This document shows, piece by piece, positions 9,610-18,764 of a stretch of 63,390 bases of DNA. Numbering within the stretch: position 1 is the stretch's first letter; every line of letters begins with the position of its first letter. The stretch is from an uncultured Merdimonas sp. (GTDB lineage Bacteria; Bacillota; Clostridia; Lachnospirales; Lachnospiraceae). The notes under the pieces were generated by a model. The model did no database searches. It was not told where the DNA came from and was given only the letters and a program-made list of their open reading frames with translations. The translations under genes and the position numbers were made by a program. The DNA lies in NCBI GenBank assembly GCA_944378225.1, contig CALWGE010000007.1:1-63390 (forward strand), given 5' to 3'.

Positions 9610-11601
9610 ATGCCGGAGCAAATGAGAGAATCAGAAATAGTGGCTGGAATGAAAATGGAAGAAAAAAAGAAAAGAATGAAAGAACTCGTGGAGCTTCTGA
9701 ACCGGGCCGGCCGGGCCTATTATCAGGAAGCCGACGAGATAATGAGCAATTATGAATATGACGCCCTTTACGATGAACTGGTGCGGCTGGAGAAGGAAAC
9801 GGGGACAACCCTGGCGGCCAGTCCTACGGTTCGCGTGGGATATGAGGTCTTAAGCGAACTTCCAAAGGAACGTCACGAGCGCCCCATGCTGTCGCTGGAC
9901 AAAACAAAGGATGTACAGGCGCTGAAGGAATGGGTAGGCAGCCATCGGACTCTTCTTTCCTGGAAAATGGATGGCCTGACCATTGTACTTACCTATCAGA
10001 ACGGGGAGCTTTTTAAGGCTGTCACAAGAGGAAACGGAGAGGTGGGCGAGGTTATCACCAACAATGCCCGGGTATTCCGTAATATTCCGCTGCGCATTCC
10101 CTTTCAGGGCGAGCTGGTGCTGCGCGGAGAGGCAGTCATCGGATATCAGGAGTTTGAACGCATTAACGAGGAGATTCCCGAGGCTGACGCCCGGTACAAG
10201 AATCCGCGGAATCTCTGCAGCGGCTCGGTCCGTCAGCTGAATAATGAGGTTACTGCGGCAAGAAATGTACACTTCTTCGCTTTTTCCCTGGTCAGGGCAG
10301 AAGGCGTGGATTTTGGAAATTCTCATGAACAGGAGTTTCTGTGGCTGAAGGATCAGGGATTCGAAATTGTGGAGTATCAGGTGGTAACTGAGGAGAATCT
10401 GGAGGAGGCGGTTCGCTGGTTCTCCGGCCATATCGAAAGGAACGAGTATCCCTCCGACGGGCTGGTGGCTCTGTATGACGATATCGCATACGGGCGTTCT
10501 CTGGGTCAGACAGCCAAGTTTCCGCGGGATTCCATGGCATTCAAGTGGCAGGATGAAATCCGTGAGACGATCCTGCGGGAAATCGAGTGGAGCCCTTCCC
10601 GGACGGGACTTATTAATCCGGTGGCTGTTTTTGACCCGGTGGAACTGGAAGGGACTACGGTAAGCAGGGCTTCTGTACACAATATCAGCATTATGCGCGG
10701 GCTGGAGCTTGGTATCGGAGATACCATCGAAGTCTACAAGGCAAACATGATCATCCCTCAGATTGCGGAAAACAAAACGCGCAGCGGAGTAAAGGATATT
10801 CCGGAAGTCTGTCCGGTCTGCGGCGGGGCTACGGAAATCCGGAATGTGAATGAGGTGGAGTCTCTTTACTGCACGAATCCGGATTGTCAGGCGAAGAAAA
10901 TCAAAGCCTTTACTCTTTTTGTAAGCCGGGACGCCCTGAATATTGAAGGACTTTCAGAAGCGACTCTGGAGAAATTTATTGCCAGAGGCTTTCTTCATGA
11001 ATTTTCCGATGTTTTCCGGCTTTCCCGTTTCCGGGACAGGATTGTGGAAATGGAGGGCTTTGGAGAAAAATCTTATGAAAATCTGATGTCCAGTGTGGAG
11101 AAATCCAGAAAGACTACCCTTGCCCGTGTCGTTTACAGTCTGGGAATTCCCAATATCGGTCTTTCCGGAGCGAAACTGATTTGCCGCCGTTTTGATGACG
11201 AGGCGGATAAACTTCTGGAGGCCGATGAAGAGGAGCTGGCAGACATTGACGGCGTGGGACCGGTGATTGCCTCCAGCTTTACAGGATACTTTGCAGATGC
11301 GGAGAAGAAGGAGAGCTTTCTGCGCCTTCTGTCTGAGCTCGTGCTGGAGAAGGAAGAGACGGCGGAGGTACAGGATCTGAAGGGCAGGGTTTTTGTGATT
11401 ACGGGAAGCCTGAACCATTTTTCCAACAGGGCAGAACTGAAAGAACTGATTGAAAAACGGGGAGGAAAGGTCACGGGCAGTGTGACGGGAAAGACGGATT
11501 ATCTGATCAATAATGATACCACGTCTTCTTCCTCCAAAAATAAAAAGGCCGGGGAGCTGGGAATCCCGGTGATTTCTGAAGAGGAGTTTCTGAAATTATG
11601 A
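9610..11601 (+). CDS. ligA: NAD-dependent DNA ligase LigA
   Basis: This 663-residue enzyme seals nicks in DNA using NAD. Domains in order: the Ia domain (YYQEADEIMSNYEYDALYDEL), adenylation domain with catalytic Lys119 in KMDGL, OB domain, a four-Cys zinc site (CPVCGG and CTNPDC near residues 405-430), helix-hairpin-helix repeats, and a C-terminal BRCT domain (about 590-663). The region before KMDG (ERPMLSLDKTKD) and the KMDG itself differ from the usual KVDGLA, so this may be a divergent clostridial LigA paralogue. The start is uncertain: ATGs at 9610, 9622, 9649 and 9655 all lack a strong SD. The stop overlaps the next gene (ATGA). Confidence 0.93.
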   Translation: MPEQMRESEIVAGMKMEEKKKRMKELVELLNRAGRAYYQEADEIMSNYEYDALYDELVRLEKETGTTLAASPTVRVGYEVLSELPKERHERPMLSLDKTKDVQALKEWVGSHRTLLSWKMDGLTIVLTYQNGELFKAVTRGNGEVGEVITNNARVFRNIPLRIPFQGELVLRGEAVIGYQEFERINEEIPEADARYKNPRNLCSGSVRQLNNEVTAARNVHFFAFSLVRAEGVDFGNSHEQEFLWLKDQGFEIVEYQVVTEENLEEAVRWFSGHIERNEYPSDGLVALYDDIAYGRSLGQTAKFPRDSMAFKWQDEIRETILREIEWSPSRTGLINPVAVFDPVELEGTTVSRASVHNISIMRGLELGIGDTIEVYKANMIIPQIAENKTRSGVKDIPEVCPVCGGATEIRNVNEVESLYCTNPDCQAKKIKAFTLFVSRDALNIEGLSEATLEKFIARGFLHEFSDVFRLSRFRDRIVEMEGFGEKSYENLMSSVEKSRKTTLARVVYSLGIPNIGLSGAKLICRRFDDEADKLLEADEEELADIDGVGPVIASSFTGYFADAEKKESFLRLLSELVLEKEETAEVQDLKGRVFVITGSLNHFSNRAELKELIEKRGGKVTGSVTGKTDYLINNDTTSSSSKNKKAGELGIPVISEEEFLKL

Positions 11602-12392
11602 ATACCGGACAAAAGATAGTATTTTTTGATGTGGATGGAACAATTTATGAAGGGGGGAAGGGAACGCCGGAGAGCACAAAAGTGGCTCTGCGCAGACTGA
11701 AAGAGAATGGTCATATTCCGGTTATGTGCACAGGAAGACCAAAGTCCTCCCTGTTCTCGGAAATGCTGGAGCTGGATTTCCCGGCTTTAATCTGCGGGGC
11801 GGGAACCTATATTGAATACCAGGGGCGGGTTCTGCGGAACATCCTTCTTCCCAACGCTCTCCTTATGCAGCAGGTGCCGCGGATGGAAAAGGCGGGCTGC
11901 TGCATGGTTCTGGAAGGTCCGGACTATCTCAGCTGCAGAATGGACGAGCAGGTTTTTGCATATTTTCCCATAGTGGACCGCCTGCAGAAGGAATATCCGG
12001 AGCGGCTGAAAGAAATGGATCTTCTCACAGATGAAGCAAGCAAGCTGACAGCGGGGATATCGGATATGCAGGCTTTTGAAAGGCTGGTTCCGGAGCTTTC
12101 CCGCGCCTTTGAACTGGCCAGATATGAGAATTATCCCTATGTGGAACTGATGCCCAAAGGCGTTTCCAAGGCGGACGGAATCCGGATTCTTCTGGAAGAA
12201 CTCGATATTCCCCTGGTTAACACCTATGCATTTGGGGATGGACCAAACGACCTGGAAATGTTACAATATGTACAGTACGGTACGGCCATGGGAAATGCTG
12301 AAAAAAGTATCCTCCAGTCAGCGAAATACAGGACAGAGGGGATCTGGGAGGACGGTGTGTTCCGGGCACTGGAACGGTACGGACTTATCTGA
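11598..12392 (+). CDS. Cof-type HAD hydrolase
   Basis: This 264-residue phosphatase belongs to the Cof/YcsE class of the HAD superfamily. It has the nucleophile motif FFDVDGTIYEGG, motif II around MCTGRP, and motif IV GDGPNDLEML, with a C2-type cap between them (about 85-190). Such enzymes dephosphorylate sugar phosphates or cofactors in the cytoplasm; the substrate is not predictable. The start codon overlaps the ligA stop (ATGA), so it is translated in the same operon. Confidence 0.9.
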   Translation: MNTGQKIVFFDVDGTIYEGGKGTPESTKVALRRLKENGHIPVMCTGRPKSSLFSEMLELDFPALICGAGTYIEYQGRVLRNILLPNALLMQQVPRMEKAGCCMVLEGPDYLSCRMDEQVFAYFPIVDRLQKEYPERLKEMDLLTDEASKLTAGISDMQAFERLVPELSRAFELARYENYPYVELMPKGVSKADGIRILLEELDIPLVNTYAFGDGPNDLEMLQYVQYGTAMGNAEKSILQSAKYRTEGIWEDGVFRALERYGLI

Positions 12393-12474
12393 AGGATCTG
12401 AATAAAAAAGAGGCGGATCCTGAAAGCGGAGCCGGATACAGGAGAGGTCCGGAACCGAAAAGGAGGAGAAGGGT

Positions 12475-14859
12475 ATGGAAAACAGGTTGTATGAGCTTAT
12501 GAACTGGCCGCGGATAGAGGCGCTGGTGTATTCGGAGGAGGATGAACCCCAGGAGATCCTTGGACCGCATAAGACAGAGGAAGGAATTCTTGTACAGGCA
12601 TTTCTTCCTACAGCTGTGAAAGTGACTGCAGTGATCAGAGGGACAGGAAAAGAATATGCCATGGAGCTGGCCGACGAGGGCGGCTTCTTTGCGGCGCTTC
12701 TGCCGGGAAAGACGGTTCCGGAGTATTTTTTCCGGGTGGAATATGACAATGGAGCGGTTCAGGAACTGGAGGACGCCTATCGTTTTCAGCCGAAGATGTT
12801 TTCTGAAAAGGATCTGGACAAATTCCAGGCGGGAATCCACTATACCCTGTATGAGAAGATGGGAGCCCATCCTATGACCATCAAGGGCGTTGAGGGTACA
12901 TATTTTGCGGTGTGGGCGCCGAACGCCTGCCGGGTCAGCGTGGTGGGAGACTTTAATCTCTGGGATGGCCGCCGGCATCCCATGCGCCGTATAGAAGAGG
13001 CAGGGATTTTTGAACTTTTTGTTCCCGGCGTGGGACCGGGATCCTGCTATAAATATGAAATAAAGACCAAAAGCGGTCTTCCGATGCTGAAAGCCGATCC
13101 TTATGCAAATGCTGCGGAACTGCGCCCCAATACGGCTTCTGTGATTACAGATTTGTCCGGTTTTACATGGACAGACAGCAGCTGGATGGAAAAGCGGAAA
13201 AAGACAGATTATAAGACAGAGCCGCTTCTGATTTATGAGGTTCATCTTGGATCGTGGAGAAAACCGGAGCAGGAGAGCGCAGACGAGTCCGTAACTGAGG
13301 CGGCACGGGAGGAAGAAACAGCTGCAAAAGCCATGGAAACTGCTTCTGCCGGAGAATCACGGGAGTTTTACAATTACCGGGAAATAGCGCCTATGCTGGC
13401 GGAATATGTGAAGGATATGGGTTACACGCATGTGGAACTGATGCCGATTATGGAGCATCCGCTGGACGAGTCCTGGGGTTATCAGGTGACTGGTTATTAT
13501 GCCCCCACTTCCCGCTATGGCTCTCCGAAAGATTTCATGTATTTTATGGATTATATGCACAGCCAGGGAATCGGTGTGATTCTGGACTGGGTTCCGGCCC
13601 AATTTCCACGGGACGCTTGCGGACTGGCAGCCTTTGACGGAACCTGCCTGTATGAGCATCTGGACCCCCGTCAGGGCAGTCATCCCCATTGGGGCACTCT
13701 GATTTATAATTACGGCCGGCCGCAGGTGACGAATTTCCTGATTGCCAATGCTCTGTACTGGACGGATGTATACCATGCGGACGGTATCCGTATGGACGCG
13801 GTAGCCTCCATGCTGTATCTGGATTACGGAAAAAATGACGGGGAATGGGTGGCGAACATTTACGGAGGCAAGGAAAATCTGGAAGCCATAGAGTTTTTGA
13901 AACATCTGAATTCCATCTATAAGAAACGGAAAGACGGTGCCCTGCTCATCGCGGAGGAATCCACAGCCTGGCCGAAAGTGACGGGATCTGTAGAGGACGA
14001 CGGACTTGGTTTTGATTTCAAGTGGAATATGGGCTGGATGAACGATTTTCTCGGATATATGCAGTATGATCCGGTATTCCGTTCCTGGCATCACGGAGAA
14101 CTGACCTTCAGTATGATTTATGCGTACAGTGAGAACTTTATTCTCAGCCTTTCCCATGACGAGGTGGTTCACGGAAAAGCCACTCTGGTAGGGAAAATGC
14201 CGGGCGATCGGGATTCCAAACTGAACAATCTCAGGGCAGCCTATGGCCTGATGATGACACATCCCGGAAAGAAGCTTCTGTTTATGGGGCAGGAATTTGC
14301 CACCTTTGATGAATGGAATGAGAAAAAGAGTCTGGAATGGGATCTGCTGCAGTATCAGGATCACGGGAATATGCGGGACTATGTAAAGGCTCTGAACCAT
14401 TTCTGCCTGGAGCATCCTGCGCTCTATCAGCTGGATCACGATCCGGAGGGCTTTACCTGGATTAATAATATATCTGCCAATGAGAATATGCTGGTGTTTG
14501 TCCGCCGTTCAAAAAAGCCGGAAGAAACCCTGCTGGTTGTCTGCAACTTCTCGCCGCTCGTTTATGAGAAGCATAAAATCGGAGTTCCCTTTGAAGGGCG
14601 CTATAAGGAGATTTTCAACAGTGACAGCGAGATTTTCGGAGGCAGTGACGTACTGAACAGGCGTGCGAAACGTTCGAAAAAATCAGAATGTGACGGTCTG
14701 GAAAACTCCATCGAGATTACCGTTCCGCCCATGGGCGTAACAATATTCTCCTGTACAAAAGAGAAGGCGCCTGCCAAGAAAGCTTCAGCAGGCAAAAAAT
14801 CTGTTCCGGAAGAAGTTCCTGTTGTTAAAGGTAAGAAAGGACGCGGTAAGAAGGTATGA
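12475..14859 (+). CDS. glgB: 1,4-alpha-glucan branching enzyme
   Basis: This 794-residue enzyme forms alpha-1,6 branches in glycogen. It has an N1 module (about 1-105), a CBM48 module (about 115-215), a GH13 barrel and a C-terminal beta domain. The nucleophile is Asp441 (GIRMDAVASML), the acid Glu is in AEEST near 494, and SHDEVVHGK marks the third catalytic region. Two oddities stand out. An acidic insert of about 40 residues follows GSWRKPE (about 265-300). The C-terminus ends in a Lys/Ala/Gly-rich tail of about 30 residues. Other glycogen genes are absent here. GGAGG precedes the start, and the gene overlaps mscS by ATGA. Confidence 0.94.
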   Translation: MENRLYELMNWPRIEALVYSEEDEPQEILGPHKTEEGILVQAFLPTAVKVTAVIRGTGKEYAMELADEGGFFAALLPGKTVPEYFFRVEYDNGAVQELEDAYRFQPKMFSEKDLDKFQAGIHYTLYEKMGAHPMTIKGVEGTYFAVWAPNACRVSVVGDFNLWDGRRHPMRRIEEAGIFELFVPGVGPGSCYKYEIKTKSGLPMLKADPYANAAELRPNTASVITDLSGFTWTDSSWMEKRKKTDYKTEPLLIYEVHLGSWRKPEQESADESVTEAAREEETAAKAMETASAGESREFYNYREIAPMLAEYVKDMGYTHVELMPIMEHPLDESWGYQVTGYYAPTSRYGSPKDFMYFMDYMHSQGIGVILDWVPAQFPRDACGLAAFDGTCLYEHLDPRQGSHPHWGTLIYNYGRPQVTNFLIANALYWTDVYHADGIRMDAVASMLYLDYGKNDGEWVANIYGGKENLEAIEFLKHLNSIYKKRKDGALLIAEESTAWPKVTGSVEDDGLGFDFKWNMGWMNDFLGYMQYDPVFRSWHHGELTFSMIYAYSENFILSLSHDEVVHGKATLVGKMPGDRDSKLNNLRAAYGLMMTHPGKKLLFMGQEFATFDEWNEKKSLEWDLLQYQDHGNMRDYVKALNHFCLEHPALYQLDHDPEGFTWINNISANENMLVFVRRSKKPEETLLVVCNFSPLVYEKHKIGVPFEGRYKEIFNSDSEIFGGSDVLNRRAKRSKKSECDGLENSIEITVPPMGVTIFSCTKEKAPAKKASAGKKSVPEEVPVVKGKKGRGKKV

Positions 14860-15749
14860 ATCATCTGCTGACTACGACATCAGAAATTACAAATGAACTG
14901 CAGACGGAGATTTCCGAGGTAACAGAGCATATCAGTAAAACTCAGGAATACCTGGATAAAATTCTTCCTTCGCTCATTAATTTCGGAATACGGCTTGTAC
15001 TGGCTGTAGTTGTATTTCTGATCGGAGGCAGAATCATTAAAGCATTCCGTAAATTTATACGCCGTTCCATGGAGAGGGCAAAAGCGGACATTGGCGTGAT
15101 ACAGTTCCTGGATTCCATGCTGAAGGTGCTGCTGTATTTTGTCCTTATCATGCTGCTGGCCTCCAGCTTTGGCGTGGATACCACATCTGTCCTTGCGCTT
15201 GTAGGATCCGCAGGACTGACAGTAGGTCTGGCCTTTCAGGGGAGCCTTTCCAATTTTGCGGGAGGCGTGCTGATTCTTCTGATTAAGCCTTTCCGGGTCG
15301 GTGATTATATTATTTATGTAAATGATAACCTGGAAGGTACTGTCACGGAGATTCAGATGTTTTATACGATTCTGCTCACAGTGGATAACCGGACAGTTGT
15401 GATTCCCAATGGGGTTCTGTCAAATAACAGTCTGATTAATGTGACAGCCCAGGATAAACGTCGCCTGGATATCGATGTGGGAATCGGCTACTCTTCGGAT
15501 TTAAAACTGGCGCGGGATCTTTGTGAAAAGCTGATGAATGACAATGAGAACATCCTGAAGGATGAAGAGCACATTGCTGTAGTGGACAGTCTTGCGGACA
15601 GCGCAGTAATGCTGAAAATGCGTTTCTGGGTGCGCCCCGGCGATTACTGGGCCACAAAATGGCAGATGACAGAACAGGTAAAGCTTCTGTTTGACGCCAA
15701 CGGAATTGAAATTCCTTTCAATCAGATGGATGTTACAATTCGTCAGTAA
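14856..15749 (+). CDS. MscS-type mechanosensitive channel
   Basis: This 297-residue membrane protein has an N-terminal coiled or amphipathic segment (about 5-35) and three membrane helices (about 38-62, 85-105, 112-135). The third carries the Gly/Ala-rich pore pattern GSAGLTVGLAFQGSLSNFAGG. A beta-rich cytoplasmic vestibule follows (FRVGDYI, TVDNRTVVIPNG). It would open under membrane tension to release solutes in hypo-osmotic shock. Length and layout match MscS of E. coli. It is translationally coupled to glgB and closes the operon before a strong terminator. Confidence 0.92.
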   Translation: MNHLLTTTSEITNELQTEISEVTEHISKTQEYLDKILPSLINFGIRLVLAVVVFLIGGRIIKAFRKFIRRSMERAKADIGVIQFLDSMLKVLLYFVLIMLLASSFGVDTTSVLALVGSAGLTVGLAFQGSLSNFAGGVLILLIKPFRVGDYIIYVNDNLEGTVTEIQMFYTILLTVDNRTVVIPNGVLSNNSLINVTAQDKRRLDIDVGIGYSSDLKLARDLCEKLMNDNENILKDEEHIAVVDSLADSAVMLKMRFWVRPGDYWATKWQMTEQVKLLFDANGIEIPFNQMDVTIRQ

Positions 15750-15776
15750 AAGAATTGATAATTGACCGCAGGATGT

Positions 15777-15826
15777 ACAGTCCAACTTGTATCTATAAAA
15801 ATGATACAAGTTGGACTGTTTTGTTT
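15777..15826 (+). terminator. strong terminator after mscS
   Basis: A perfect 17-bp stem (15777-15793 with 15803-15819) with a 9-nt loop is followed by TTTGTTT. The stem contains the octamer ACTTGTAT and its complement ATACAAGT, which recurs at 16021 and 16044. Confidence 0.85.
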
Positions 15827-15858
15827 CAGAAAAAATAAAATGTATTCACGGGAAAATG

Positions 15859-15887
15859 TTGACAGCTTATGCAAAGTGATGTATAAG
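15859..15887 (+). promoter_or_regulatory. promoter of araR-like regulator
   Basis: A perfect TTGACA at 15859-15864 and TATAAG at 15882-15887 are 17 bp apart. The leader is about 210 nt and contains the 15-bp repeats. Confidence 0.75.
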
Positions 15888-15956
15888 TAAATTACAGAGA
15901 ATAAAAAATTGGTTAAAGAGATATAAATTCTGATTAGAATTGATGAGAAAATATAG

Positions 15957-16016
15957 CAAATAGTAATATAACAAATAGTAATATAACAAATAGTAATATA
16001 ACAAATAGTAATATAA
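15957..16016 (+). repeat. four tandem 15-bp repeats in leader of araR-like gene
   Basis: Four exact copies of CAAATAGTAATATAA begin at 15957, 15972, 15987 and 16002, with partial matches at both edges. They have no spacers and encode nothing plausible. Confidence 0.95.
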
Positions 16017-16101
16017 CAAAATACAAGTCCTGGTTTTAAATAAATACAAGTTGATATGTAAATGAAAAACGGAAAAATTGCAGAATGGTCGGAGGAATGA
16101 A

Positions 16102-17187
16102 ATGCCAAAGTATCAGAAAATAGCAGAATGGCTGGAATGCAGAATTGCAGATGGAACCTATGGTCCTGGTCAGAAACTTCCTTCCGAACAGGAATTGCGT
16201 GAAAAATTTGCTGTAAGCAGACAGACTGTACGCCGGGCGCTTGCGTTGCTGGAAGAACAGGGAATGGTATACGGCCGTCAGGGAAGCGGAAACTTTGTAC
16301 GGGATCGGGAGAAAGAGGAAGAAGGAAAGAGCCGTCGTATTGCAGTAGTCACTACTTATGTGGACAATTACATATTTCCTAAAATTATCAAAGGCATCGA
16401 GCAGGTGCTGTCCGGAAAGGACTTTCAGGTACAGATATCTTTTACAAACAATCGTGTACAGAGAGAGTGTGAGATCCTGGAAAGTCTGTTGGAACAGGAA
16501 CTGCGGGGCCTGATTATTGAAGCAACCAAAAGTGCTCTGCCTAATCCGAATCTTCCCCTGTACAGAAAGCTTCTGGAAAAGGGTGTGCAGATTCTGTTTC
16601 TTAACAGCGGATATCCTGAGCTTGACTGTCCGGTTGTAGCTTTGAATGACAGAGAAGCGGGAAGATGTGCAGCCAGATATCTGCTGGAAATGGGACACAG
16701 AGATATAGGAGGATTTTTGAAGTCTGATGACGGCCAGGGCCTGCTTCGATATGAGGGGTTTTTGTCAGAACTTCGCTCAGTTGGCGTGTATCCGGATGAC
16801 CATCGATTTGTCTGGTACGATACAGGAGATCTGGGACATTTTGACTGGATGGAAAAGAAAATTTTAAATCGTTTTTCCGGCTTGAGCGCAGTGTTCTGCT
16901 ATAATGATGCAGCGGCTCTGGAACTGGCAGAGCTCCTGAAAAAAAACGGAATAGGGATACCCGGGGATATTTCCATAGTGAGTGTGGATGATACGGATCT
17001 GGCATCTTATGGAGACGTGGAACTGACTTCTGTTCATCATCCCAAGGAAAGACTGGGAGAAAAGGCAGCAGAGATAATGCTTGCCATGATTGGGAAGGAG
17101 GTATATCCGGAAGACAAGAAAGGTTTTGAATTTGACGCCTGGCTGGCAAAAAGAGAGTCTGTCAGGCGTGTGGTTCCCGGCGAGTGA
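16102..17187 (+). CDS. GntR-LacI type transcriptional regulator (AraR-like)
   Basis: This 361-residue regulator has an N-terminal GntR winged helix (about 1-70: LPSEQELREKFAVSRQTVRRAL, GRQGSGNFV) and a LacI/periplasmic-binding-type effector domain (about 80-355; EATKSALPNPN, FCYNDAAALELAELL, ISIVSVDDTDLASY). This architecture is that of AraR of Bacillus subtilis, which represses arabinose genes and responds to L-arabinose. The adjacent araA supports that reading. The start is ATG 16102 after GGAGGA at 16091-16096. An upstream in-frame TTG at 16078 lacks an SD. Operator sequences are not certain; see the repeats upstream. Confidence 0.85.
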   Translation: MPKYQKIAEWLECRIADGTYGPGQKLPSEQELREKFAVSRQTVRRALALLEEQGMVYGRQGSGNFVRDREKEEEGKSRRIAVVTTYVDNYIFPKIIKGIEQVLSGKDFQVQISFTNNRVQRECEILESLLEQELRGLIIEATKSALPNPNLPLYRKLLEKGVQILFLNSGYPELDCPVVALNDREAGRCAARYLLEMGHRDIGGFLKSDDGQGLLRYEGFLSELRSVGVYPDDHRFVWYDTGDLGHFDWMEKKILNRFSGLSAVFCYNDAAALELAELLKKNGIGIPGDISIVSVDDTDLASYGDVELTSVHHPKERLGEKAAEIMLAMIGKEVYPEDKKGFEFDAWLAKRESVRRVVPGE

Positions 17188-17252
17188 CATGGGATGTTTT
17201 ACGCTGATGGAACTTTGTGAATAAAAAGTAATGAAAATATGGAGGTAAAAAA

Positions 17253-18740
17253 GTGAAAAACTATCAGTTCTGGTTTGCAACCGGATCTCAGGATCTGTAT
17301 GGAGATGAATGTCTGGAACATGTGGCGGAACATTCAAAAAAAATTGTGGAATATCTGAATCAGTCGGGAATTCTCCCGTATGAAGTAGTCTGGAAACCGA
17401 CGCTCATTACCAATGAGCTGATTCGAAAAACTTTTAACGAAGCCAATGCAGATGAAATGTGTGCCGGCGTGATTACCTGGATGCATACGTTTTCTCCGGC
17501 AAAATCCTGGATTCTGGGCCTTCAGGAATATCGCAAACCCTTGCTGCATCTCCACACCCAGTTTAATGTGGAGATTCCCTATGATACCATTGATATGGAT
17601 TTTATGAATGAGAATCAGTCAGCTCATGGAGACAGGGAATATGGCCATATTGTGACACGTATGGGAATTGAACGTAAGGTGATTGTGGGACATTGGGCGG
17701 ACGATAAGGTGATTGGCCGTATCGCTTCCTGGATGCGTACAGCAGTGGGAATTATGGAAAGCAGTCATATCCGCGTGGTTCGCGTAGCTGACAATATGCG
17801 CAATGTGGCTGTGACGGAAGGCGATAAGGTAGAGGCTCAGATTAAGTTTGGATGGGAAATTGACGCGTACCCTGTTAACGAGATTGCAGAGTATGTACAG
17901 GCGGTGTCTCCTGCAGACATTAATACCCTGGTAGAGGAATATTACAGTAAATATGAGATTCTGACGGAGGGACGGGATGAAAAAGAGTTCCGGGAACATG
18001 TGGCGGTGCAGGCCGGAATTGAAATCGGATTTGAACGTTTCCTGAAAGAAAAGAATTATCAGGCAGTTGTGACGCATTTTGGTGATTTGGGTGCTCTCAG
18101 GCAGCTTCCCGGACTGGCCATTCAGCGACTGATGGAAAAAGGCTACGGATTCGGCGGCGAAGGAGACTGGAAGACTGCAGCTATGGTACGCCTTATGAAA
18201 GTGATGACCCAGGGTATGAAAGATGCAAAGGGTACATCTTTTATGGAGGATTATACCTATAATCTGGTTCCGGGTAAGGAAGGCATTCTGCAGGCCCATA
18301 TGCTGGAAGTATGTCCCACTATTGCGGAAGGTCCCATCGGAATCAAGGTACAGCCGCTGAGTATGGGAGACAGAGAAGATCCTGCACGTCTGGTGTTTAC
18401 CTCCAAGACAGGTCCTGCAATTGCGGCTTCTCTGGTTGATCTGGGAACACGGTTCCGCCTGATTATCAACAGCGTGGACTGCAAAAAAGTAGAAAGACCT
18501 ATGCCGAAACTTCCGGTAGCGACTGCTTTCTGGACTCCGCAGCCAGATCTGGCAACGGGAGCAGAAAGCTGGATTCTGGCAGGCGGTGCGCATCATACAG
18601 CTTTCACCTATGACCTGACAGCGGAACAGTTGGGAGACTGGGGCTCAGCTATGGGAATAGAAGTGGTGTATATTGATAAGGATACGACGATTCGGGGACT
18701 GAAAAATGAACTGCGCTGGAATGCAGCGGCATTTCGCTGA
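17253..18740 (+). CDS. araA: L-arabinose isomerase
   Basis: This 495-residue enzyme matches AraA along its full length. It opens with YQFWFATGSQDLYG and contains the TWMHTFSPAKSW and GFGGEGDWKTAA segments, plus the metal-site His residues near HMLEVCPTI and GGAHHTAF. It converts L-arabinose to L-ribulose using a divalent metal in the cytoplasm. The start is GTG at 17253 with GGAGG at 17241-17245. It lies 65 nt after the araR-like gene and 24 nt before the kinase gene, so isomerase and kinase are one transcription unit. Confidence 0.97.
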   Translation: MKNYQFWFATGSQDLYGDECLEHVAEHSKKIVEYLNQSGILPYEVVWKPTLITNELIRKTFNEANADEMCAGVITWMHTFSPAKSWILGLQEYRKPLLHLHTQFNVEIPYDTIDMDFMNENQSAHGDREYGHIVTRMGIERKVIVGHWADDKVIGRIASWMRTAVGIMESSHIRVVRVADNMRNVAVTEGDKVEAQIKFGWEIDAYPVNEIAEYVQAVSPADINTLVEEYYSKYEILTEGRDEKEFREHVAVQAGIEIGFERFLKEKNYQAVVTHFGDLGALRQLPGLAIQRLMEKGYGFGGEGDWKTAAMVRLMKVMTQGMKDAKGTSFMEDYTYNLVPGKEGILQAHMLEVCPTIAEGPIGIKVQPLSMGDREDPARLVFTSKTGPAIAASLVDLGTRFRLIINSVDCKKVERPMPKLPVATAFWTPQPDLATGAESWILAGGAHHTAFTYDLTAEQLGDWGSAMGIEVVYIDKDTTIRGLKNELRWNAAAFR

Positions 18741-18764
18741 GAGAAATAAGGAGGGTTTTACACG

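Larger units (their letters stand above)
15827..16101 (+). other. AT-rich non-coding region before araR-like gene
   Basis: No gene is supported here. It holds a promoter, a four-unit 15-bp repeat and two direct ATACAAGT octamers (16021-16028 and 16044-16051, 23 bp apart). It is markedly more AT-rich than the neighbouring genes. Confidence 0.7.

Noticed and set aside
15957-16016. Possible CRISPR array
   Set aside because: The 15-bp units are directly joined with no spacers, AT-rich, and no cas genes are present.
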